The notes under the pieces were generated by a model. It was not told the DNA's origin. It was given only the letters and a program-made list of their open reading frames with translations, and did not search any database. Made by a program: the position numbers and the translations under genes. Below are positions 9,621 through 18,635 of a stretch of DNA of 64,000 nucleotides, one piece after another; the first letter of the stretch is position 1; every line of letters begins with the position of its first letter. The DNA is taken from assembly GCA_965199865.1 (NCBI GenBank), contig CBDATU010000020.1, forward strand, positions 62,001 through 126,000. The letters run 5' to 3'. Source of the DNA: JAPOUP01 sp965199865. Lineage in GTDB: Bacteria > Pseudomonadota > Alphaproteobacteria > Rhodobacterales > Rhodobacteraceae.

Positions 9621-10952
9621 TCAGAGATAGGCGGACCGTCGGAGCCCATATTTGGTCATCTTCTCATTGAGCGTCCTTCGTGGAAGGCAGAGCTCGCCCA
9701 TCACTCCCATGATGTTTCCCCTGTGGCGACGCAGCGTGCTGTCGAGCAGCGTTCGCTCGAATTCCTCCACGCAGTCCTTAAGAGGCTTTCCTTGAATCAT
9801 CGGCAACGGCTGCAGCGCACCGCTTCCGGCCGCCAGCAATGAGGCAATTCCCCCTGAACCACGGCGGTTCTGCAACACGGCACGTTCCGCAAAATTCCTG
9901 AGCTCGCGTACGTTGCCGGGCCAGGGCGCCTGCAGAAGCAGTGCCGCTTCCCGCGTCGACAGCCGAGGTGCCTCACAGCCATATTCCTCGGCAAAACTTT
10001 CGCAGAAATCCGCGAATAGCAGAAGGATGTCATCTCCCCGGAGACGAAGCGGTGGCGGCGTTATCCTCAGGGTTGCCAAACGAAAGTAGAGATCTGGCCG
10101 CAACACCTCCTCGCAGGTCCTACCCTGCTCCCCAAGGTTTGAAATCGCGATGATTCGCGTGTCAGACGACGCACCCTGCTCATTCATCCAGCTTAGAAGC
10201 CTGGCCTGCAATGTCGGTGGCAACGTTTCGATGTCCTCCAGAATCACCGTTCCGACATCGGAATCCGCCAGCGCGGCTGGTCTATCCCCGGATTCCGTCG
10301 GACCAAAGAGGATCCTGGCAAGCGTTTTCTCATCGTGAGCACAACAGGATACCAGCAATAGCCTTCTGCCGACATTCGGCCCAGCCGCATGAAGCGCACG
10401 AGCCACAAGCGTCTTTCCGGTCCCCGTCTCACCATCGATCAGGATGTGACCATCAACCTGACCAAAATCCACGATTTCATGTCGCAGGCGCTCCATCTCC
10501 TGCGATACGCCAGCCAGCCTTCGCCGTGCCGCAACATTGTCGGAAAGCTCCCTCCGCAGCGCCCTGTTTTCCAGCGCCAGACGACGGTAATTCGTTGCCT
10601 TTTCGGCAAGCCTGGTCATTCGTTCAGGATCGAACGGCTTCTCAAGGAAGTCGTAAGCGCCTAACTGTATCGCCTCCACCGCCATCGCAACGTCACCATG
10701 GCCGGTTATCATAATGACCGGTAAGGAATTATCCATGCTCATCAGACGTTTGAGGAACTGCATCCCGTTCATCCCCGGCATCTTGATGTCGCTGATCACT
10801 GCGCCGGGATAGCCAGGGCCAAGAAATTCAAGCGCCTCCTCGGCGCTGGCATAGGCTTGGGCATCAAACTCGGACAGAGCAAGCCATTGCTTGATCGATT
10901 GGCGCATATCCCGCTCGTCATCGACGATCGCGATTTTCATTGCATTTTCCAT
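9621..10952 (-). CDS. DctD-like NtrC-family response regulator lacking GAFTGA
   Basis: 443 residues. The receiver domain is complete: acidic DD near residue 11, phospho-acceptor Asp in VISDIKMPGMNG, Thr in MITGHG, Lys in EKPFDP. An AAA+ domain follows with Walker A GETGTGKT and the arginine-finger and PPLRLR region. The C-terminus is a Fis-type helix-turn-helix (LPRRTLNEKMTKYGL), as in DctD. The sigma-54 contact loop is absent: after ILFG the sequence reads PTESGDRPAALADSDVG where LFGHE-GAFTGA is expected. The Walker B Asp-Glu is inverted to Glu-Asp (VILEDIE). The protein therefore probably does not open sigma-54 promoters in the usual way. The gene starts 7 bases after the kinase gene, with GAGGG before the ATG. 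Confidence 0.9.
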   Translation of the reverse strand: MENAMKIAIVDDERDMRQSIKQWLALSEFDAQAYASAEEALEFLGPGYPGAVISDIKMPGMNGMQFLKRLMSMDNSLPVIMITGHGDVAMAVEAIQLGAYDFLEKPFDPERMTRLAEKATNYRRLALENRALRRELSDNVAARRRLAGVSQEMERLRHEIVDFGQVDGHILIDGETGTGKTLVARALHAAGPNVGRRLLLVSCCAHDEKTLARILFGPTESGDRPAALADSDVGTVILEDIETLPPTLQARLLSWMNEQGASSDTRIIAISNLGEQGRTCEEVLRPDLYFRLATLRITPPPLRLRGDDILLLFADFCESFAEEYGCEAPRLSTREAALLLQAPWPGNVRELRNFAERAVLQNRRGSGGIASLLAAGSGALQPLPMIQGKPLKDCVEEFERTLLDSTLRRHRGNIMGVMGELCLPRRTLNEKMTKYGLRRSAYL

Positions 10953-10959
10953 GGCGCCC

Positions 10960-12714
10960 TCATTCGGCGGCTTCCGCGCCCTGAATCAATGGCAGATGCA
11001 CTTCGAACTCCGCACCTCCAACCTCTCTATTGCGAGCGGTCAGCCTGCCCTGCAAGTCCTTCACTATGCCGGACGAAATCGCAAGCCCCAGACCGGTGCC
11101 CTCACCCGGTGCCTTTGTGGTGTAGAACGGCTCAAACAGAGATTCGAGATTCTCGATCCCGGGACCGTTATCGCTCACCGCAATGGTGGCCATTCTGCCA
11201 GCTGATAGCGAAATGCTGATTGTCGGGCTTTCCTCAAGTCTTGTGGCATCGACAGCATTGCGCAGGAGGTTGACCAGCACCTGTTCAAGCCGAACGCGAC
11301 CCGTCAGGATCATTACCGGTTCGGCGGGCAGGCTGCAGTCCAGAAGCACATTTCGTTCCTTAAGCAGAGGCTCCATAAGCGAGACCGCCGAAGCAACGCT
11401 GTCTCTTGCATCCGTGGGCTCGACCGCATCACTTTCCTTCCGGGCATATGACTTCAGCTGTCGGGTGATCGTGATCATTCTTTCGGTCAGCCCATCGACG
11501 CGCTCGACATTGGACATGGCTTCGGCCAGCCGCATCCTCTGCATCAGCAGCCTGGTGCCTGCCAGATACGTCTTCATCGCCGCAAGCGGCTGGCTGAGTT
11601 CATGGCTGACGCTTGCGGACATTTCACCCAGTGCAGCCAGTTTCGAACTCTGGACGATGGTCTGTTCGGCCATCTGCAGGTTTCTTTCCGCCCGCTCCCG
11701 TTCCTCGATTTCCCGCAGCAGCGTTTCGTTCAGCCTGCGCAGCTCAGCGGATTCGCGCTGGAAGAGCGCTGATCGAGCAAGCGCACGACGGCTGAAGAAG
11801 TAGAATCCGCTGGCCAGAAGTATGGCAAACAGCATGATCTCAAGAGCCAGAACGGTGTTGACCCGCTCACGCACGTCGGCATAGGTCGTGAAACTCACCA
11901 TACGCCAGCCGTGAAATGGTATACGCCTCTCGATCCTCATTACCGCACCACCGCCATAGACCCTCGTTGCAGGTATCAGGGTCCAGTCGGACGTGGCCTC
12001 GATGGTTCGAACGATCACCGACGGCACCGGCATCGCAAGAAGGACTTCCTCCTCGGATAGCCCGCGCCACCTTGCCTCAGTCGCCAGAATGACCTTTCCC
12101 TCGCTATCGGTCACCAGCGCCGCATCGAAAACCGATAACCAGTACTGTTCGAACCGGCGAAGATTCGATCCGACAACGATCGCTCCGATCAGGTCGCCTC
12201 CGGTCTCGATGCGCCGCGAATGCATGAACTCCATCGAACCATTCTCTCTTACTATCGTGTTGAAGCCTGTATCGTTGGAACGCAGCGCCGATAGGAAGTA
12301 GGGCTCGGAGCGATGTATCGATCCGATGAGCTTGCGGTCGGTCGCGGCAACGGTTCGACCGCTCCCGTCCAGAAGCAGAATTGACTCGGTGGTGATTTCT
12401 TTCTGTATTTCAATGATATGCTGGGAAACCCGGGAAAAGTCGCCATCGCTCAACGCGCCGATGAGTTTGGGATCCCGCGATAGCAGCGACGTGACGACGG
12501 AACTCCGCTGCAGCTCACTCAGAAGACTTCCGACGAACAGCGCCTGACGTACCTCGGCACGGTTCTTGGACGAGGCCGTGTATCGCTCGGTAAGAAACGC
12601 GTTTGTGGTCCAGACTGCTGCTGCTGCCAGCACCAGGAACAGCGCCAACACTCCACGTGCGCGCCAGGAAAACCCGACCCGGGCCTTTTCCCTGCCTGCT
12701 GCGACTCGGCCCAT
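10960..12714 (-). CDS. DctB-like sensor histidine kinase
   Basis: A 584-residue membrane kinase expected to sense a periplasmic ligand, C4-dicarboxylate in the DctB family, and to phosphorylate the adjacent regulator. Order: an N-terminal transmembrane helix (about residues 15-35), a periplasmic double-Cache-type domain, a second transmembrane helix (LEIMLFAILLASGFYFF), a coiled-coil linker, the H-box SVSHELSQPLAAMKTYLAG, and an ATPase domain with N-box NLLRNAVDA, DNGPGI and GEGTGLGLAIS. The frame opens at 12816 inside purQ; I chose the ATG at 12714 because it follows the purQ stop and leaves a normal-length N-terminus. No DctPQM transporter is visible nearby, so the ligand is open. Confidence 0.9.
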   Translation of the reverse strand: MGRVAAGREKARVGFSWRARGVLALFLVLAAAAVWTTNAFLTERYTASSKNRAEVRQALFVGSLLSELQRSSVVTSLLSRDPKLIGALSDGDFSRVSQHIIEIQKEITTESILLLDGSGRTVAATDRKLIGSIHRSEPYFLSALRSNDTGFNTIVRENGSMEFMHSRRIETGGDLIGAIVVGSNLRRFEQYWLSVFDAALVTDSEGKVILATEARWRGLSEEEVLLAMPVPSVIVRTIEATSDWTLIPATRVYGGGAVMRIERRIPFHGWRMVSFTTYADVRERVNTVLALEIMLFAILLASGFYFFSRRALARSALFQRESAELRRLNETLLREIEERERAERNLQMAEQTIVQSSKLAALGEMSASVSHELSQPLAAMKTYLAGTRLLMQRMRLAEAMSNVERVDGLTERMITITRQLKSYARKESDAVEPTDARDSVASAVSLMEPLLKERNVLLDCSLPAEPVMILTGRVRLEQVLVNLLRNAVDATRLEESPTISISLSAGRMATIAVSDNGPGIENLESLFEPFYTTKAPGEGTGLGLAISSGIVKDLQGRLTARNREVGGAEFEVHLPLIQGAEAAE

Positions 12715-12746
12715 GCCATACAGAGTAAACCCGAACGGGCTGACGC

Positions 12747-13427
12747 TCAAGCCACAGAGCCTAAGGCCGTGGCATTTGAGAGCAGGGCGGAGAACAAAGC
12801 CGTTCCGTCCGTGCATCCGTGAGCGGGCTCGGTGGCGCGTTCAGGATGTGGCATCAGACCAAGAACCCGGCGGTTCGAGCTCAGTATGCCCGCAATGTCT
12901 GCCGTCGATCCATTGGGATTATCCACATAGGTGAACGCAATTCCATCCTCTCCCTGAAGTCGGGAGATCTGCTCCGGGCTCGCGAAGAAGTTTCCGTCAT
13001 GATGCGCGATGGGGAACTTAATCTGCCAGCCCTTCCGATAGGCGCTGGTGAACGCGCTGTCCACGGTCGCAACATTAAGGGGAGTGGGCCTGCAAATGTA
13101 TTTCTGTCCTGCGTTTCGCAGTAATGCACCAGGAAGAATTCCCATTTCCGTCAGAACCTGGAAGCCATTGCAGACGCCTATGGCATAACCTCCGCGCCTC
13201 ACATGAGCGCTCAGGGCCTGACAGACCGGTGACCTGGCCGCGATGGCGCCACAACGAAGGTAATCGCCGTAGCTGAAGCCGCCGGGGATTCCAACGATGT
13301 CGGTGCTGGGGGGCAGTTCGGTTTCCCGGTGCCAGACCATCTCGACCTGGGCACCCGCATTGCGGAAGGCGACCGCCAGATCTCGATCACAGTTGGAACC
13401 GGGAAACACGAGGATGGCGACTTTCAC
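12747..13427 (-). CDS. purQ: Phosphoribosylformylglycinamidine synthase, glutaminase subunit
   Basis: Supplies ammonia from glutamine to PurL in step 4 of purine synthesis. 226 residues with the class I amidotransferase catalytic Cys in IGVCNGFQVLTEMG and the His-Glu pair in LMPHPERA. I chose the GTG at 13427 (VKVAILVFPGSNCDRD) because GGAAGG lies 8 bases upstream and known PurQ proteins start here; the longer frame to 13451 would include that binding site. It lies downstream of purC and purS. purL, often next, is absent: a two-component system follows instead. Confidence 0.95.
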   Translation of the reverse strand: MKVAILVFPGSNCDRDLAVAFRNAGAQVEMVWHRETELPPSTDIVGIPGGFSYGDYLRCGAIAARSPVCQALSAHVRRGGYAIGVCNGFQVLTEMGILPGALLRNAGQKYICRPTPLNVATVDSAFTSAYRKGWQIKFPIAHHDGNFFASPEQISRLQGEDGIAFTYVDNPNGSTADIAGILSSNRRVLGLMPHPERATEPAHGCTDGTALFSALLSNATALGSVA

Positions 13428-13594
13428 TGAAACATCCTTCCTGCCCCGCATTCGAAGACAGCTTCCGGTCTACAGGTATCGCCAGTGCACTTCAAACCGG
13501 GAACCTTAATCCTGGGGCCACCCCATGCATCGCCCGGATCCGCACCGGAAGTTTCGCTCACTCGAAAGCGGCGGAGGAATTCGGCGGATTCGCG

Positions 13595-13855
13595 TCAGTC
13601 ACCGATCGGCGCCTCCCCTCCGATCTCGATTTCGTAACGTTCGATCACCGTATTGGCGAGCAGCTGATCGCACATGGCCTCGACAGCTTTCCGCGCCCGC
13701 TGCCCATCGCTTTCCTCCAGTTCCAGCTCAATCACCTTACCCTGCCGCACATCCCTGATCCCGTCGAATCCCAGCGATCCCAGCGCGCGCCGCACTGCCT
13801 CCCCCTGGGGATCAAGCACACCATTTCCAGGCATAACCGTAACTCTGGCCTTCAA
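13595..13855 (-). CDS. purS: Phosphoribosylformylglycinamidine synthase subunit PurS
   Basis: 86 residues, the usual length of the small subunit that joins PurL and PurQ into the FGAM synthase complex. The pattern KARVTVMPGNGVLDPQGEAV, then LGFDGIRDVRQGK, is characteristic. The start is a TTG at 13853-13855 with GAGAGGA a few bases upstream; no ATG is available at the conserved N-terminus. It follows purC with a 58-base gap and precedes purQ with a 167-base gap that holds no gene. Confidence 0.95.
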   Translation of the reverse strand: MKARVTVMPGNGVLDPQGEAVRRALGSLGFDGIRDVRQGKVIELELEESDGQRARKAVEAMCDQLLANTVIERYEIEIGGEAPIGD

Positions 13856-13913
13856 CTGTCCTCTCCAGTTTGCGGCTGGTTAAGACCGTCTGCCCATTCG
13901 AGCGGGTGGACGG

Positions 13914-14675
13914 TCAGTTGATCACATGCGGTTTGACGGCATGCGTGATGTTGGAAGGCAGCACACCCAGCCGACGCGCAACTTCGGTATAGGCTTCAGC
14001 CAGATTGCCCAGATCGCGGCGGAAAACGTCCTTGTCGAGCTTTCGATTCGAATGGATGTCCCAAAGCCGACAGGAATCCGGGCTGATTTCATCAGCGATG
14101 ACCAGTCGATGGAAATCACCATCCCAGATACGGCCGATCTCGATCTTGAAGTCAACGAGCCGAATCCCGATCGCCATCATGACGCCAGACAGAAAGTCGT
14201 TGACCCGCAGCCCGAGCGCGACCATCTCGTCCAGATCCTGCTGGCTTGCCCAACCGAATGCAACGGCATGCTCTTCAGTGACAATCGGATCTTCCAGCTC
14301 ATCGTTCTTCAGATAGAATTCGAGGACAGGACGCGGCAGCGACGTGCCCTCCTCAATTCCAAACCGTTCCGAAATCGATCCCGCGGCGACGTTTCGGACC
14401 ACAACCTCTAGTGGAATGATCTCAACCTGCCGGATCAGCTGTTCGCGCATGTTGATTCGCTTGATGAAATGGGTGGGCACTCCGATGCCGTTGAGCCCGT
14501 TCATGAAATACTCGCAAAGGCGATTGTTCAGGACCCCCTTTCCATCGATCACGCTCTTTTTCCTACCGTTGAAGGCCGTGGCGTCGTCCTTGAAATACTG
14601 AACCAGTGTCCCGGGTTCGGGTCCCTCATAAAGAATTTTACCCTTACCTTCGTATAGTTTCTTTCGCCGCGCCAT
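13914..14675 (-). CDS. purC: SAICAR synthetase
   Basis: Phosphoribosylaminoimidazole-succinocarboxamide synthase, which joins aspartate to CAIR. 253 residues, normal for bacteria. Visible family signatures are KLYEGKGKILYEGPEPGTLVQ at the start, AFNGRKKSVIDGKGVLNN, the substrate loop LEVVVRNVAAGSI, and LVDFKIEIGR followed by ADEISPDSCRLWD. First gene of the leftward purC-purS-purQ group and divergent from the DUF1476 gene, an arrangement common in Alphaproteobacteria. Confidence 0.97.
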   Translation of the reverse strand: MARRKKLYEGKGKILYEGPEPGTLVQYFKDDATAFNGRKKSVIDGKGVLNNRLCEYFMNGLNGIGVPTHFIKRINMREQLIRQVEIIPLEVVVRNVAAGSISERFGIEEGTSLPRPVLEFYLKNDELEDPIVTEEHAVAFGWASQQDLDEMVALGLRVNDFLSGVMMAIGIRLVDFKIEIGRIWDGDFHRLVIADEISPDSCRLWDIHSNRKLDKDVFRRDLGNLAEAYTEVARRLGVLPSNITHAVKPHVIN

Positions 14676-14897
14676 TGGATCTCCGATCTATGGACAGGAT
14701 GGCCAAAGGTGCCAATCCGTTACGCGTTCTCATTAGGCCATGGGTGCGCGGGCTGCAAGGCTGGTCGCCCCATACGGCCGCGACCACCGGGGACCGGGAA
14801 GGCGACTGCAGATATTGTCGCAGCCGTCAGGCTTGCGATCATGGTTGCGAAATACCATATCAAAGCCAACCGATTTTCATCCCAGAGGACTGGACAT

Positions 14898-15212
14898 ATG
14901 ACAACTTTCGAAGATCGCGAAAACGCTTTCGAGAACAAATTCGCCCGTGACGAGGAAATGAACTTCAAGGCCGTCGCGAGGCGTAACAAGCTCCTGGGGT
15001 TATGGGCGGCGGATCTGTTGGGCAAGTCCGGCGACGAAGCCGCGGATTATGCGAAGGAAGTCATAAAGGCGGATTTCGAGGAAGCCGGCGATGAGGATGT
15101 CTACCGCAAGGTTGCTGGCGATCTTGGAGATGCTGCCGACGAACCAACGATACGTGCGAAAATGCGGGAATTCCTCGCCGACGCAAAGGACCAGCTGTTC
15201 AAGGAATCCTAG
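14898..15212 (+). CDS. DUF1476 protein, F1-ATPase inhibitor zeta subunit-like
   Basis: 104 residues beginning MTTFEDRENAFENKFARDE, the signature start of the family. In Paracoccus and relatives the zeta subunit binds the F1 ATPase and blocks wasteful ATP hydrolysis. The protein is helical and acidic, with the conserved KAVARRNKLLGLWAADLLG segment that follows the inhibitory N-terminus. The open frame begins at 14709; ATG 14898 is chosen because it matches the family start and has AGAGGA upstream. Confidence 0.93.
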   Translation: MTTFEDRENAFENKFARDEEMNFKAVARRNKLLGLWAADLLGKSGDEAADYAKEVIKADFEEAGDEDVYRKVAGDLGDAADEPTIRAKMREFLADAKDQLFKES

Positions 15213-15411
15213 ATGACTCCGGGCGTGTGGCGGTAACTCCACCATCAAAAGCCCGCCAGCCACACTTCTTCAGCTCCCGGGGCTGCTGACGCCACCTACC
15301 AGCAGGTCTGGCGCCGACCATTCCGGCAGAAGGATGGAATGATGACCGATTCGGCCCTGAGGCGGCATCGCAACAGGGTCGGTCTGGGCGCTCCTGGGGC
15401 TGAAATCAAGT

Positions 15412-15430
15412 ATTTTTCATAATCATTATC
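15412..15430. promoter_or_regulatory. Possible Fur-type box upstream of bmt
   Basis: Within the 316-base gap before bmt lies an unusually AT-rich patch. The 19 bases ending ATAATCATTATC match the classical Fur consensus at 14 of 19 positions by hand alignment, all in the right two thirds. Alphaproteobacterial iron regulators often use other motifs, so this may simply be promoter DNA. I see no riboswitch in the rest of the gap. Confidence 0.25.
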
Positions 15431-15528
15431 AATTTTATGAATTTGCATCATAGTTGATTCGCTGGCATCCGAAACATGATGGACATGCCTCACTCGACAG
15501 GCGCAGTTTGCCAAGGACAGCCAGCCCC

Positions 15529-16548
15529 ATGCATCCCCCGGTTCTTTCCAACCTGCTGGACTCCCGTGGCTGGATTCTCACCGATGGCGCGACAGGCACC
15601 AACCTTTTCAACATGGGACTCGCCGCCGGTGAAGCTCCCGAAATCTGGAATGACACCAATCCCGGGAGGATCCGCACACTTCACCGTGTCACCATCGCAG
15701 CTGGCAGCGACCTGTTTCTCACCAACAGTTTCGGATCGAATGCCGCCCGGCTCAAACTCCACGACGCGCAGTCCCGTGCCTTTGAGCTGAGCCGAATCGC
15801 AGCGGAACTGGGACGGGAGGCTGCCGATGCGGTCGGACATCCAGTCATCGTCGCTGGGTCCATGGGCCCAACCGGAGAGATCATGGCCCCGATGGGAGAG
15901 CTGACCCATAGGGAAGCGGTGGAGATTTTTCAGGAACAGGCCGAAGGGCTGAAAGCCGGTGGGGCGGATCTGCTCTGGGTGGAAACCATCTCCGCAGTGC
16001 AGGAGTTCAGGGCGGCGGCCGAGGCGGCCGCCAACGCGGACATGCCCTGGTGCGGAACAATGACCTTTGACACCGCTGGACGCACAATGATGGGGGTCAC
16101 CTCTGCCGACATGGTGAAACTGGTGGAGACTCTTCCAGACGGGCCTTTCGCATTCGGAGCAAACTGCGGCGTTGGCGCGAGCGACCTTCTGCGCACCATT
16201 CTTGGCTTCGCCATGCGTGACAGCTCCCGCCCCATTATCGCGAAAGGAAATGCTGGAATTCCAAAATACGTCGATGGCCATATTCACTACGATGGAACGC
16301 CCGAACTTATGGCGGAATATGCCGTACTCGCCCGGGACTGCGGCGCAGGCATCATCGGTGGCTGCTGCGGTACGACTCCAGAGCATATTTCCCGAATGCG
16401 CGCTGCCCTGGAGCACCGTCCCCGCGGCCAGCGTCCCACACTTGAGAGGATCGCCGAGATGCTCGGCCCGTTCAGTTCTCCAGGAGATGGCATTGGCGGT
16501 CCAGCCAACCAGGGCTCCACCCGCCGCAGGCGCAGGCGCCGACGGTGA
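15529..16548 (+). CDS. bmt: Homocysteine S-methyltransferase domain protein (split MetH candidate)
   Basis: 339 residues of the homocysteine-methyltransferase fold, often annotated betaine-homocysteine methyltransferase. The conserved start is ILTDGATGTNLFNMGL. The zinc ligands are visible as Cys in FGANCGVG and Cys-Cys in IIGGCCGTTPEHI. The gene starts at ATG 15529 after AAGGACAG; the frame is open further upstream but without the family pattern. A corrinoid protein gene and DUF1638 lie downstream, so the methyl donor is likely the cobalamin of that partner, as in the N-terminal module of MetH, rather than betaine. The C-terminus ends in an odd run of about eight arginines. Confidence 0.85.
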   Translation: MHPPVLSNLLDSRGWILTDGATGTNLFNMGLAAGEAPEIWNDTNPGRIRTLHRVTIAAGSDLFLTNSFGSNAARLKLHDAQSRAFELSRIAAELGREAADAVGHPVIVAGSMGPTGEIMAPMGELTHREAVEIFQEQAEGLKAGGADLLWVETISAVQEFRAAAEAAANADMPWCGTMTFDTAGRTMMGVTSADMVKLVETLPDGPFAFGANCGVGASDLLRTILGFAMRDSSRPIIAKGNAGIPKYVDGHIHYDGTPELMAEYAVLARDCGAGIIGGCCGTTPEHISRMRAALEHRPRGQRPTLERIAEMLGPFSSPGDGIGGPANQGSTRRRRRRRR

Positions 16549-16556
16549 GGCATGCA

Positions 16557-17645
16557 TCAGAACAATGACAGCTGATCGCTCTGGCGTGCCGGAACGCGGA
16601 AGAGGTCCGTTCGTAGCGGTGCCAGCCTACGCTTCAGCCCCAGCCGCGAAGAGGCGATCCTGAACCGTTGCGCAAGCAGGTCCGCGAAGGCTCCGGTGCC
16701 CCTCATTCGCCTGCCCCATTGCGGATCATAGTCGCGACCTCCCTGGATGTCGCGCACCCGCCCCATGACATGCGCCGCGCGTTCGGGAAACCGCTCTTCG
16801 AGCCAGGTCCGAAACAGGCCAGCCACTTCAAGCGGTAGTCGTAGCATCACGTAGCTGGCCGCAACGGCACCTGCGTCACGAGCCGCAGCCATAATCCGCT
16901 CCATCTCATGGTCGGTAAGGGCAGGCACGATGGGCGACACCATCACCCGAACTGGACATCCAGCCCTGGTGAGCCGTTCGATCGTTCGCAGCCGACGGGT
17001 CGGTGCGGGTGCCCGTGGCTCCATCTTCCGCGCTATGTCCGGATTCAGTGTCGTGACCGAGATTCCAGCCCGAGCCATTCCCGCCTGACCCATTTCGCCA
17101 AGGATGTCGACGTCCCGCTCGATAAGCGTACCTCTGGTGACAATCCCAACCGGATGCTGGAATTCCTTCAGGACCTGCAGGATCCGCCGGGTAACACCAA
17201 ACTCACGCTCAATTGGCTGGTAGGGATCGGTATTGGTGCCAAGGGCAATGACCTTGGGGCGGTAACCTGGGCGGGACAGCTCCCTTTCAAGTACATCTGG
17301 AGCCTCAGGCCTGGCGATCAGCCTGGTCTCGAAATCCAGCCCCGGCGACAGCCCGAGATAGGCATGCGTCGGCCGCGCGTAGCAGTAAACGCATCCATGC
17401 TCGCAGCCTCGATAGGGATTGATCGAGCGTTCAAAACCAAGGTCGGGAGAGGAGTTGACGGTGATTGCCCGGCGGGGGCGTTCAACACTGACCTCGGTTC
17501 GCAGAGGCGGAAGATCCGATTCGATGTCCCATCCGTCTTCCACGTCTTCCCGATGCGTGGAGTCGAACCTCACCGCAGGGTTGCTGGATGTCGCGCGGCC
17601 TTTCCGGCGCTCAGCGGGTATCCGGTATGTTCCAATGATTCTCAT
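16557..17645 (-). CDS. PA0069-family radical SAM protein (SplB-like)
   Basis: 362 residues with the radical-SAM cluster CEHGCVYCYARP near the N-terminus, in the spore-photoproduct-lyase-like arrangement NPYRGCEHGCVYC. Conserved features of the family include KGRATSSNPAVRF at the start, ALGTNTDPYQPIE and VSPIVPALTDHE. The reaction of this family is not established. I used the ATG at 17645 (MRIIGTYR), preceded by GGAG; a TTG at 17684 would add 13 residues. It is encoded opposite to its neighbours in the bmt cluster, and its stop is 8 bases from the bmt stop. Confidence 0.85.
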   Translation of the reverse strand: MRIIGTYRIPAERRKGRATSSNPAVRFDSTHREDVEDGWDIESDLPPLRTEVSVERPRRAITVNSSPDLGFERSINPYRGCEHGCVYCYARPTHAYLGLSPGLDFETRLIARPEAPDVLERELSRPGYRPKVIALGTNTDPYQPIEREFGVTRRILQVLKEFQHPVGIVTRGTLIERDVDILGEMGQAGMARAGISVTTLNPDIARKMEPRAPAPTRRLRTIERLTRAGCPVRVMVSPIVPALTDHEMERIMAAARDAGAVAASYVMLRLPLEVAGLFRTWLEERFPERAAHVMGRVRDIQGGRDYDPQWGRRMRGTGAFADLLAQRFRIASSRLGLKRRLAPLRTDLFRVPARQSDQLSLF

Positions 17646-17819
17646 TGACTCCGAATCATAGAACATATCAGGAACATTTTGCAACTCTTCCGGAGCGCCC
17701 GGAAATCGATTCGTCGGTTGCGGTGCTCTCTATGTCGCGACCAGTCTAGTTTGCCATGCCAATTGGGCACATGTAAGGCAGGACCAGCATGGGCGTCCGC
17801 ATGGTTCCGGAGTGCTACT

Positions 17820-18530
17820 ATGTATGATGATGACGAAGTAGACGACATTGTTCTGAGCGAACTCAGCGACGAAGAGCTTGTTCCTCAGATGTTCGACGAT
17901 CTTTATGACGGTCTCAAGGAAGAGATCGAGGAAGGCGTGCAGATCCTGCTCGACCGCGGATGGGCTCCCTACAGGGTCCTGACCGAGGCTCTGGTGGGCG
18001 GAATGACAATTGTCGGAAACGACTTCCGCGACGGTATCCTGTTCGTGCCGGAAGTGCTGCTTGCAGCCAATGCGATGAAAGGCGGCATGGCGATCCTGAA
18101 GCCTCTGCTCGCGGAGACCGGCGCTCCGCGCATGGGCAAGATGGTGATTGGAACCGTAAAGGGCGACATCCATGACATAGGCAAAAACCTGGTGTCGATG
18201 ATGATGGAAGGTGCGGGTTTCGAGATCGTCGATCTGGGGATAAACAATCCGGTGGAGAGCTTTCTGGAAGCACTCGTTCGGGAGGAAGCGGATATCCTTG
18301 GCATGTCAGCGCTACTGACAACCACAATGCCATATATGAAGGTTGTCATCGACTCTCTGGTTGAGAAAGGAATGCGTGACGACTACATCGTTCTGGTCGG
18401 CGGCGCTCCGCTGAACGAGGAGTTCGGTCGGGCCATCGGAGCCGACGCCTATTGCCGCGACGCCGCCGTTGCGGTCGAGACGGCAAAGTCGTTCATCGCC
18501 CGCAAGCACAATCTACTTGCTGCCGTGTAG
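17820..18530 (+). CDS. Corrinoid (B12-binding) methyl-carrier protein
   Basis: 236 residues. A helical cap domain (LYDGLKEEIEEGVQILLDRGW to FVPEVLLAANAMKGG) is followed by a Rossmann-like B12 domain with the base-off signature DIHDIGKNL (Asp-x-His-x-x-Gly) and the downstream GMSALLTTTM and VGGAPL segments. The length fits MtbC/MtgC-type carriers. It would shuttle methyl groups to the Bmt-type protein encoded 1.3 kb upstream on the same strand. The frame opens at 17679, but the GGAG-preceded ATG at 17820 (MYDDDEVDD) matches the family start. Confidence 0.92.
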   Translation: MYDDDEVDDIVLSELSDEELVPQMFDDLYDGLKEEIEEGVQILLDRGWAPYRVLTEALVGGMTIVGNDFRDGILFVPEVLLAANAMKGGMAILKPLLAETGAPRMGKMVIGTVKGDIHDIGKNLVSMMMEGAGFEIVDLGINNPVESFLEALVREEADILGMSALLTTTMPYMKVVIDSLVEKGMRDDYIVLVGGAPLNEEFGRAIGADAYCRDAAVAVETAKSFIARKHNLLAAV

Positions 18531-18635
18531 TGGCGGTCACGAATCGGCGGACCCTGGGGCCGCTATCGGACATCGGTCCATTGTCCATCACGGAGTCCTG
18601 AGAACGCTGGCAGCGATGGATCTGGAGGATACGCG

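Noticed and set aside
15213..15528. Possible SAM or cobalamin riboswitch before the homocysteine methyltransferase gene
   Set aside because: I looked for the conserved cores of these RNAs and could not find them; only an AT-rich promoter-like patch is present.
15490..16557. Minus-strand open frame of 355 codons
   Set aside because: Shadow of the homocysteine methyltransferase gene, whose zinc ligands are unambiguous.
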